Shown: positions 1-5,525 of the stretch, one piece after another | Position numbering within the stretch: position 1 is the first letter of the stretch | Layout: each line of letters begins with the position of its first letter | NCBI GenBank assembly: GCA_024640925.1 | Contig: JAHEEB010000355.1 | Location: forward strand, 1-5,525 | Length of the DNA stretch: 5,525 bases | Source: Bacteroidota bacterium | Lineage (GTDB): Bacteria > Bacteroidota > Bacteroidia > Bacteroidales > UBA10428 | Reading direction: 5' to 3' | Program-made: the position numbers and the translations under genes | Notes under the pieces: model-generated | Databases searched by the model: none | The model's input: only the letters and a program-made list of their open reading frames with translations | Told to the model about the DNA's origin: nothing

Positions 1-152
1 AGAAAATCAAATCGGATGAAGAATTGGTGGGTTTGGTATATCAATTAACTCCGAAAGACCATTTAACTGATGTAGTTTGGTACAAGAGACCTGGAACACT
101 TGCTATAATAGTTTTAGCAATGGTTACAATTCTGACAATATTATTCTGGTAA
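1..152 (+). CDS. C-terminal fragment of a probable sodium:solute symporter (SSS family)
   Basis: An open frame enters from the left edge (first full codon at 3) and ends at TAA 150-152, leaving 49 residues. The fragment has a polar cytoplasmic-looking stretch (KIKSDEELVGLVYQLTPKDH), then WYKRPGTLA leading into one hydrophobic helix that ends in ILFW at the very C-terminus. A charged linker, a W-Y-x-R-P motif and a final helix ending the protein resemble the C-terminal tail of Bacteroidota sodium:solute symporters, which use the sodium gradient to import small solutes across the inner membrane. The substrate cannot be told because the transport core lies outside the window. The next gene starts 18 bp downstream in the same frame, so the two are probably co-transcribed. 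The assignment rests on recall of the family tail only; another multi-helix carrier is possible. Confidence 0.6.
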   Translation, partial: KIKSDEELVGLVYQLTPKDHLTDVVWYKRPGTLAIIVLAMVTILTILFW

Positions 153-170
153 CACTTAAAAATTTTAATT

Positions 171-374
171 ATGCTCGATATAAAAATCCCCATAGGCTTA
201 ATGTTTAGCGTATTTGGCATTTTGCTTACAATATATGGAATTTTCACATTTTCAAATGCCACACTTTATGCAAAAGCATTTAATGTAAATATTAATCTTT
301 GGTCAGGAATAGCAATGCTCATTTTTGGAGGAGCAATGCTTCTGATGTCAGACATTCGTAAAAAGAAAAAATAA
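171..374 (+). CDS. Small two-helix inner-membrane protein, possible symporter companion
   Basis: A 67-residue protein of unknown function. Two hydrophobic segments are visible: about residues 7-27 (PIGLMFSVFGILLTIYGIF) and 43-60 (LWSGIAMLIFGGAMLLMS), joined by a short loop with NATLYAKAFNVN. The C-terminus is DIRKKKK, so by the positive-inside rule both ends should be cytoplasmic with the short loop outside. The ATG at 171 is chosen because the frame is closed by the symporter stop at 150-152 and no earlier start exists; the region before it is AT-rich without a Shine-Dalgarno, as is usual in Bacteroidota. It lies 18 bp after the symporter fragment and is followed by a terminator, so it is probably the last gene of that operon. 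A role as a small accessory subunit of the transporter is inferred from position only. An internal start at Met11 is possible but would cut into the first helix. Confidence 0.75.
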   Translation: MLDIKIPIGLMFSVFGILLTIYGIFTFSNATLYAKAFNVNINLWSGIAMLIFGGAMLLMSDIRKKKK

Positions 375-392
375 TCTTTTATCGTATATTAG

Positions 393-427
393 AAAGCCGC
401 ACCAATAAATGGTTGCGGCTTTTTTTT
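393..427 (+). terminator. Rho-independent terminator after the small membrane protein
   Basis: The left arm AAAGCCGCACC (393-403) pairs with GGTTGCGGCT and its following T's (411-423) with one bulged base, around an AATAAAT loop at 404-410. A GC-rich core (AGCCGC/GCGGCT) runs directly into a tract of T's at 419-427. It lies 18 bp after the stop at 374 and would end the symporter operon. On the other strand the hairpin is followed only by a weak T-run (TTTCTAAT), so it could partly serve the convergent ABC gene ending at 579, but less convincingly. Confidence 0.88.
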
Positions 428-506
428 AACCCGAAATAATCAACAGAAAATTCCATAATAGATTAATAGAATTATTTGCCCATCCTGTAATTTGAGCATA
501 CTGTTG

Positions 507-520
507 TTTTTTATAAAAAA
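507..520. repeat. AT-only 14-bp perfect palindrome downstream of the ABC gene
   Basis: TTTTTTATAAAAAA reads the same on both strands. It lies about 60 bp past the stop codon of the minus-strand ABC gene and in the convergent gap between the two operons. With no G or C in the stem it is a poor classical terminator, but its position fits a weak 3'-end signal for the minus-strand transcript. It may equally be chance in AT-rich DNA. The rest of the 375-578 gap shows no gene. Confidence 0.3.
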
Positions 521-578
521 ACCTTTTATATGGAAAAAACAATAATTGAATAGAAAATATCCGGTTCCTGATTTGTCT

Positions 579-3500
579 CTACTGATTTTCTTTATAACGT
601 AGTCCTAAGTTTTCCATAAAATTCAACAGGTGTCTCACTCCTCTTAAATAGAGCAAAATGAAGAAGAGGAAGGACATAAACCATATTACAATAGTATTAA
701 CCCAGAATGTGCTATAATATTGGCCAAAAATCATTTTTCTTGGAGAATAGAAATGAGCTTTAATGAATTTTGATTCCGGATCGAGGTATATAGGATCAAT
801 CTTTTGAATTAATTTTCCTTTGTATTCAACAATCCTGACAGATTCATTTGCATTCTGAACAAATTCTGCAAGCTTGTCATTATAATACCTTCTTTTTTGT
901 TCAAGAAAAGCTTCCTTTTTTTCAGGTGTATCCTGGTTATCTTGTATGAGCTTGTCTCTTTCGTCGTTTTTAATGTTGTAATTTCTTATATAAAACCTGT
1001 TTACCTGAGCCAGGTACTCCCTTAATTCTTCTATTAATCCTGAAGAAATTTCAGCATGCTTTAATGCCTCCAAATGAATAAATTTAACTTTTGGATTAAA
1101 CTCGATCTCTTTTGATATTTCGTTATAAAGTAAGGTGGTGTATGAGTTTATCTTTTCTTTTTCCCTTCCTTCGGAGTATTTGGCAAGGTAATCAACCTTG
1201 TTTTCAAGGTTTTTCACCCAATAATTTTTTTTGAACTCGCATATGCTCATTACCTTGTTTAGTTTGTAAAACTTTTGCATATAATCGTTTTCCATAAACT
1301 GATAAACGGCCAGGGCTTCATAACCCCAGCGGGCTGTCATTCCTTCACCATAGCCGGGAACACGATCGGGCGATGAAATAGAAGGGTTCAGTTTCTCATA
1401 CTTAACAATGACACCACTTAAAATTATTTGTGGTATAACAAGAAAGGGAATTAGAATATAAATGGTGACAACCGTGTTGAAACTATCGGATATAACCAGT
1501 CCAATCATATTGGCCGATACCCAGCAACTGAAAAGAATTATCCAGTAATGCAGATACATTCCGCGAAGCTCCATAATGTAATTACCGACAAGCACAAAAG
1601 TAAGGGCCTGAATTGCTGATAATACAAGCAGAACGGCCACTTTTGATAATAAATAGCTCGACCAGCTAAGATTTAGAAAAGCTTCGCGCTTTAGAATTTT
1701 CCGATCTTTGATTATTTCTTCAGCACTTACAGTAACACCCATGAAAAAGGCAATGATTACCGACATAAAAATGTATACAGGTAAATTGCTGTTACCCATG
1801 AATGTATATCCAAATTCATTTGTTTCGCTTACATTATAATATTTAATAATAAAAGCAAGCACAAAAGCCAATACCGGGGCTTCCAGAAAATTAATAATAA
1901 GGTACTGGTTGTTTGAAAGCTTTGAAAGTATATCGCGCTTGGAAAAGATAAAGAATTGTTTGATCCGGTTGGGTATTTTAAACAACACTTTAGGTAAATC
2001 ACTATGTCTGCCGGTAATATGTTCCTTTTTGTCTCTTTCGTCGAGATAGAAGTTGTACCATTGTTTTGGTGAGATTTTTCTGTTATGGGTAAACTTTCCG
2101 TATTCGTCCAGTATATTCGATTCAACAATATTAAATAACTGTTCAGGGTTTACATTCCCGCAAACACGGCATTCGCTCTCGTTATAATTCGCATGATGAA
2201 TTTTCGATTTAAAATAAAGAATAGAGTCAATCGGATCGCCATCGTATATGAGATAACCGCCCGTGTCAAGTATGAGCAGTTTATCGAACATCTTAAAAAT
2301 ATCAGAAGAAGGTTGATGTATAACAACAAAGACCAGCTTACCTTTCAGAGAAAGTTCCTTCAGCAGGTCCATGATGTTCTCCGAATCGCGAGAAGACAAA
2401 CCTGAGGTTGGTTCATCGAGAAATAAAACGGCAGGCTCTCTTATTAATTCAAGAGCTATATTTAATCTTTTGCGTTGGCCCCCACTTATCATTTTATTTA
2501 AGGGTGTACCAACTTGTATGTCTCGAATTTCATATAGTCCCAGACTTTGTAACATTTTATTTACTATCTCAGAAAGCTGTCCTTCTGAATAGTTTGTAAA
2601 ACAAAGCTTGGCATTGAAATATAAATTCTGATATACCGTCAATTCCTCTATAAGCAAATCATCCTGTGATACAAAACCAATCAGACCCTCGACTTTCTTC
2701 TTTTCGGTATGAATATCTACACCATTAATGGTAATGCTCCCGGTGTCGGGAGGATTGGTTCCGTTTAACAAGTGGAGAAGCGTTGACTTTCCAGCGCCAC
2801 TGGCACCCATTATGCCGACCATATGACCCGATTTTTCCTGAAAACTTAATGGATGCAAACCAACAACACCACTTCTGAATTTATAAGATATATCTTTTGC
2901 TTCAAAAACAATTTTAGAATCGATGCTGGCAGCATGAAACAAGCTAACAACATCGCTATAATAAATTGGTTTTATAGTGTGGTTGCGGATGGAAGAGCCT
3001 GTATTAAATACATAAATCTTATCTGGCTGCAGAAGCTGACCATTCAAATACAACTCATGATTTCCCAAATATCGCAAGAAATACATATTTGCCGAGGCAA
3101 CATGCAAAATTCTGATTTGACCTTTTAAGTGTTGAGAGCAAATATGTTTCAGTTGTTCGGGTTGTTCCGACTTTTCATCAATAATTAATATGTTTTTTGA
3201 TGAGGGAAGCACCTCATTATCAGATATCGAATAATCCCTTATATCATCATGTTCCTGGCGTGGAATATAAAAAGAATCAGATACTGTTTCGATAAATTCA
3301 TATTCCTGATCAGATATATCGGTATTGGAACTGTTAACAAACTCAAAAAGATGAATAAGAACAATAAGCTTTTGCTGTTGGGTTAATTCGTGATTTATTT
3401 CATCACAAATCCGAAGAAGCTTTACCGAATCTGGTCCAATTCTTCGTTTGCCGCTTCTGCTGATTAAGTTCTGGTGTTTTTCAAAATAGGTATCATAGAT

Positions 3501-3653
3501 ATCAGAATAACCTCCAACTAAATCTTCATTCAGCAAACGACGCAAAAAAGATTCTACCACTGGCTTACGATCATCGCTGGATAATTGATTATCGTCAGGC
3601 CGTGTAATAATAGCGAATAGCTCCATCAATGCTTTTAGGATCTGCTCACTCAT
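579..3653 (-). CDS. ABCG-type ABC transporter, ATPase-permease fusion with TerB-like N-terminal domain
   Basis: A 1024-residue one-chain ABC half-transporter of the inner membrane, likely working as a dimer; the substrate is unknown. Residues 1-145 form a helical TerB-like region (QQKLIVLIHLFEF, then YEFIETVSDSFYI). Residues about 185-236 look like a degenerate FHA-like beta domain (ELYLNGQLL...YVFNTGSSI). The ATPase follows: Tyr257 as possible A-loop, Walker A GASGAGKST 283-291, Q-loop Q330, signature ISGGQRKR 389-396, Walker B VLFLDEP 409-415 with catalytic Glu414, and H-loop His446 in HQPSSD, which is ABCG-like. The D-loop is SGLSSRD, with Ser420 where Asp is usual. A linker holds C495-x-x-C498-G. 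An ABC2-type permease follows with five helices between about 585 and 750, a polar coupling helix (EEIIKDRKILKRE, 645-657), a charged loop of about 230 residues, and a last helix at about 985-1004. The order ATPase-then-permease matches ABCG proteins. The start is secure: an in-frame TAG (3660-3662) lies two codons before the ATG. It is divergent from clpB. Confidence 0.9.
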   Translation of the reverse strand: MSEQILKALMELFAIITRPDDNQLSSDDRKPVVESFLRRLLNEDLVGGYSDIYDTYFEKHQNLISRSGKRRIGPDSVKLLRICDEINHELTQQQKLIVLIHLFEFVNSSNTDISDQEYEFIETVSDSFYIPRQEHDDIRDYSISDNEVLPSSKNILIIDEKSEQPEQLKHICSQHLKGQIRILHVASANMYFLRYLGNHELYLNGQLLQPDKIYVFNTGSSIRNHTIKPIYYSDVVSLFHAASIDSKIVFEAKDISYKFRSGVVGLHPLSFQEKSGHMVGIMGASGAGKSTLLHLLNGTNPPDTGSITINGVDIHTEKKKVEGLIGFVSQDDLLIEELTVYQNLYFNAKLCFTNYSEGQLSEIVNKMLQSLGLYEIRDIQVGTPLNKMISGGQRKRLNIALELIREPAVLFLDEPTSGLSSRDSENIMDLLKELSLKGKLVFVVIHQPSSDIFKMFDKLLILDTGGYLIYDGDPIDSILYFKSKIHHANYNESECRVCGNVNPEQLFNIVESNILDEYGKFTHNRKISPKQWYNFYLDERDKKEHITGRHSDLPKVLFKIPNRIKQFFIFSKRDILSKLSNNQYLIINFLEAPVLAFVLAFIIKYYNVSETNEFGYTFMGNSNLPVYIFMSVIIAFFMGVTVSAEEIIKDRKILKREAFLNLSWSSYLLSKVAVLLVLSAIQALTFVLVGNYIMELRGMYLHYWIILFSCWVSANMIGLVISDSFNTVVTIYILIPFLVIPQIILSGVIVKYEKLNPSISSPDRVPGYGEGMTARWGYEALAVYQFMENDYMQKFYKLNKVMSICEFKKNYWVKNLENKVDYLAKYSEGREKEKINSYTTLLYNEISKEIEFNPKVKFIHLEALKHAEISSGLIEELREYLAQVNRFYIRNYNIKNDERDKLIQDNQDTPEKKEAFLEQKRRYYNDKLAEFVQNANESVRIVEYKGKLIQKIDPIYLDPESKFIKAHFYSPRKMIFGQYYSTFWVNTIVIWFMSFLFFILLYLRGVRHLLNFMENLGLRYKENQ

Positions 3654-3691
3654 TTGGAACTAGTTGGTTCGTTTGGTTTCTAATACCTATT

Positions 3692-3708
3692 CTACGCATT
3701 TGTCGTAG
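3692..3708 (-). repeat. Short inverted repeat in the ABC gene leader
   Basis: CTACG (3692-3696) and CGTAG (3704-3708) are perfect inverted arms around a 7-nt spacer, about 40-55 nt before the ABC start codon. It could be a small operator or a hairpin in the mRNA leader. Five-base arms are short enough to occur by chance. Confidence 0.25.
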
Positions 3709-3800
3709 CTTTATTTTGCAATATACAGATTTCTATAGGTTATTTATCTTTTTTAAGCTGTTAATAAACAAAAATAATCAGATTATATGATAATAATATG

Positions 3801-3813
3801 TCTGAAATTCAGA
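3801..3813. repeat. 13-bp perfect palindrome TCTGAAATTCAGA
   Basis: Six-base arms TCTGAA and TTCAGA flank a single central A, giving a compact dyad of the size bound by dimeric regulators. It lies about 150 bp from the ABC start and 187 bp from the clpB start, and about 25 bp upstream of the weak minus-strand -7 box at 3769-3776. A role as an operator for the ABC gene is inferred from this position only. Confidence 0.3.
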
Positions 3814-3903
3814 TCACTTCATTTATAACAAAGAATGATTCAAATTATTAAGGGATAGATGAATAGAATTGAATATCCGGATTTTAGAATAGAGAACCAA
3901 TGG

Positions 3904-3951
3904 TGCCAAAAAGACATAAGTTTTCAACCTTTAAATGCCATTATGACATTA
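3904..3951 (+). promoter_or_regulatory. Two direct copies of a TGCCA-N3-xGACAT element upstream of clpB
   Basis: TGCCAAAAAGACATAA (3904-3919) and TGCCATTATGACATTA (3936-3951) are direct copies agreeing at 12 of 16 positions, with starts 32 bp apart, close to three helical turns. The downstream copy is itself two TGNCA half-sites (TGCCA, TGACA) 3 bp apart, and it ends 48 bp before the clpB ATG, where a promoter or activator site would be expected. Because TG-N-CA is self-complementary, the unit could be recognised as direct or inverted repeats. A stress-response control element for clpB is an inference; the regulator is not known to me. Confidence 0.45.
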
Positions 3952-3999
3952 TAAATTGTTTGGTTAAATGTTTGATAGGTTGTATTTAAAATTTAAGTT

Positions 4000-5525
4000 A
4001 TGAACCTGAATAATTTTACCACAAGGGCCCAGGAAGTTATCCAACATGCTTTTTTCATTTCTCAGGAAAAGGGCAATCAGTCGGTTGAAACAGGGCACAT
4101 TTATAAGGCGCTTAATGAAAAAGCAACGGATGTTATTGAATTTATAATTAAAAAATCAGGAGCTAACCTAATACTTATAGAGCAAATAATAGAAAAAATT
4201 ATTGAAGGATATACAAAAGTTTCAGGTGGTGAGCAATATCTTTCGGGTAAAGCTACAGAAGCATTGCAGAAATCAATTGGGTTTTCTCAAAAATATGATG
4301 ATCAATTTGTAACCTGCGAACATATATTTAAAGGACTGGTAGCAATCGATGATCAGGTTTCCAGAGTGCTTAAGGACAATGGACTTACAGAAAAATCGAT
4401 AGATAAGGCTATCGATGAGTTGCGAAAGGGCTCAAAAACAACTTCTCAATCGGCAGAAGATACATATAATGCATTGAACAAGTATGCAATTAACCTAAAC
4501 GATAGTGCGCGAAAAGGTAAGCTGGATCCGGTTATCGGTCGCGATGACGAGATTAGGCGTATATTGCAGATATTAACCCGTCGCACAAAAAATAACCCGC
4601 TTCTAATTGGTGAACCCGGTGTTGGAAAAACAGCAATTGCCGAGGGACTTGCTTATCGTATCATTTCAGCCGATGTCCCCGAAAACTTAAAATCAAAACA
4701 GGTATATTCACTTGATATGGGGGCCCTTATTGCAGGTGCAAAATATAAAGGTGAATTTGAAGAAAGGTTAAAGGCAGTTGTAAAGGAAGTAACTGCTTCT
4801 GATGGTGAAATAATTTTGTTTATCGATGAGATACACACTCTTGTCGGAGCTGGCAAGTCAGAAGGTGCTATGGATGCTGCAAATATTCTTAAACCAGCCT
4901 TGGCCAGGGGTGACCTGCGCGCCATAGGTGCTACTACCTTTAATGAATATCAGAAATATTTCGAAAAGGATAAGGCTCTTGAACGCCGCTTCCAGATTGT
5001 AATGGTCGATGAACCCGATATATTAAGCGCTGTATCAATTCTTCGTGGGTTGAAGGAACGCTACGAAAGCCATCATAAGGTACGGATTAAAGATGATGCC
5101 ATTATAGCTTCTGTTGAACTTTCCAGTCGTTATATTACTGAACGTTTTTTGCCCGATAAGGCTATTGATTTGATTGATGAAGCTGCCTCAAAAATGCGTA
5201 TAGAAATGAATTCGCTGCCATCTGAAATTGATGAAATCGAAAGAAGGATTAAGCAACTTGAAATTGAGCGCGAGGCAATTAAAAGAGAGGGCGATAAGAA
5301 AAAGGTGGAAGATTTATCAAAAGAGCTTGCCATACTTAATGAAGAACGAACAAAAATGCGCGCTAAATGGCAATCGGAAAAAGCGATTGTCGAAAGTATC
5401 CAGCAAAATAAAGCGAATATAGAACAATACAAATTCGAAGCTGATAAAGCCGAACGTGAAGGTGATTATGGAAAAGTAGCCGAACTCCGGTATGGAAAGA
5501 TTAAAGAGGCCGAGGCCGGTATTGT
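4000..5525 (+). CDS. clpB: ATP-dependent disaggregase ClpB, N-terminal 508 residues (cut by window edge)
   Basis: ClpB is a cytoplasmic hexameric AAA+ chaperone that, with DnaK/DnaJ/GrpE, threads and resolubilises aggregated proteins after heat stress. Visible parts: a Clp N-domain (about 1-143); a linker ending in [14 protein letters not shown]; the first AAA+ module with Walker A GEPGVGKT 204-211, pore loop KYKG 248-251 with Tyr249, Walker B ILFIDE with Asp276/Glu277, sensor-1 GATT 310-313 and the arginine pair 329-330; then the charged coiled-coil M-domain from about 408. The M-domain excludes ClpA and Clp[15 protein letters not shown] with Tyr498 matches the region around Tyr503 of E. coli ClpB, which is important in the regulation of disaggregation with DnaK. 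The numbering runs 2-5 residues behind E. coli. The end of the M-domain, the second AAA+ module and the C-terminus lie beyond the window. The start is secure: an in-frame TAA at 3994-3996 lies two codons before the ATG, and no other in-frame ATG follows for over 200 codons. All catalytic residues seen are intact. Confidence 0.97.
   Translation, partial: MNLNNFTTRAQEVIQHAFFISQEKGNQSVETGHIYKALNEKATDVIEFIIKKSGANLILIEQIIEKIIEGYTKVSGGEQYLSGKATEALQKSIGFSQKYDDQFVTCEHIFKGLVAIDDQVSRVLKDNGLTEKSIDKAIDELRKGSKTTSQSAEDTYNALNKYAINLNDSARKGKLDPVIGRDDEIRRILQILTRRTKNNPLLIGEPGVGKTAIAEGLAYRIISADVPENLKSKQVYSLDMGALIAGAKYKGEFEERLKAVVKEVTASDGEIILFIDEIHTLVGAGKSEGAMDAANILKPALARGDLRAIGATTFNEYQKYFEKDKALERRFQIVMVDEPDILSAVSILRGLKERYESHHKVRIKDDAIIASVELSSRYITERFLPDKAIDLIDEAASKMRIEMNSLPSEIDEIERRIKQLEIEREAIKREGDKKKVEDLSKELAILNEERTKMRAKWQSEKAIVESIQQNKANIEQYKFEADKAEREGDYGKVAELRYGKIKEAEAGI

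Larger units (their letters stand above)
3654..3999. promoter_or_regulatory. Divergent intergenic region between the ABC gene and clpB
   Basis: This 346-bp AT-rich gap must hold the promoters of both flanking genes. I find no convincing protein or RNA gene in it. On the minus strand, TATTTTTG (3776 to 3769) matches the Bacteroidota -7 consensus TAnnTTTG, about 115 bp before the ABC start, but no good -33 TTTG is found at the right distance, so the call is weak. On the plus strand, TAAGTTTT at 3917-3924 is a one-mismatch -7 box for clpB, also without a clear -33 box. No CIRCE (HrcA) inverted repeat was seen. The short symmetric elements within the region are listed separately. Confidence 0.6.

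Noticed and set aside
1829..2128. 99-codon open frame on the - strand
   Set aside because: It lies wholly inside the ABC transporter gene in another frame, and its translation is low-complexity and unlike any family; the main frame has clear motifs throughout.
2853..3128. 91-codon open frame on the + strand
   Set aside because: Antisense to the ABC protein region before Walker A, with no recognisable domain and no start signal of its own.
3859..3954. 31-codon open frame (MNRIEYPDFRIENQ...) on the + strand, preceded by AAGGGATAG
   Set aside because: It is very short, its product resembles nothing I recognise, it overlaps the candidate clpB control motifs, and Shine-Dalgarno-like purines mean little in Bacteroidota. 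A conserved leader peptide is possible but unsupported.
3941..3956. Tandem CATTATGA/CATTATAA octamers considered as a separate repeat
   Set aside because: Overlaps the second TGNCA-type box and is better described as part of it; two AT-rich octamers alone are weak evidence.
4653..4925. 90-codon open frame on the - strand within clpB
   Set aside because: Antisense shadow of the clpB AAA+ module, whose sense frame carries the intact Walker, pore-loop and sensor motifs.
5130..5432. 100-codon open frame on the - strand within clpB
   Set aside because: Antisense to the charged coiled-coil M-domain; the Ser/Ile/Leu-rich product is what the reverse complement of Glu/Lys/Asp-rich codons gives.

Overview
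The window reads as a piece of chromosome from a member of the Bacteroidota (Bacteroidetes), probably of the Bacteroidales/Marinilabiliales type. This is inferred from the AT-rich composition, AT-rich start regions without clear Shine-Dalgarno sequences, and the protein types present. Nothing points to a phage, plasmid, transposon, CRISPR array or recent transfer, and no tRNA or rRNA gene was seen.

Layout: (1) positions 1-152, + strand, the last 49 codons of a membrane protein resembling the C-terminus of a sodium:solute symporter; (2) 171-374, + strand, a 67-residue two-helix membrane protein 18 bp downstream and probably in the same transcript, followed by a rho-independent terminator at 393-427; (3) 579-3653, - strand, a 1024-residue one-chain ABC transporter of ABCG type with an unusual N-terminal extension (TerB-like, then possibly FHA-like), a CxxC linker and a very long loop before its last membrane helix; (4) 3654-3999, a 346-bp divergent intergenic region with several short symmetric elements, including a pair of TGNCA-type boxes upstream of the next gene; (5) 4000-5525, + strand, the first 508 codons of the disaggregase ClpB, cut by the window edge.

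The symporter and small protein look like one functional pair at the end of an operon. The ABC protein and clpB are transcribed away from each other from the shared region at 3654-3999. Nothing in the sequence shows that they act together. The most useful leads are the repeated motif before clpB, the domain architecture and altered D-loop of the ABC protein, and the small protein beside the symporter. I see no clear evidence of a wholly new multi-gene system in this window.
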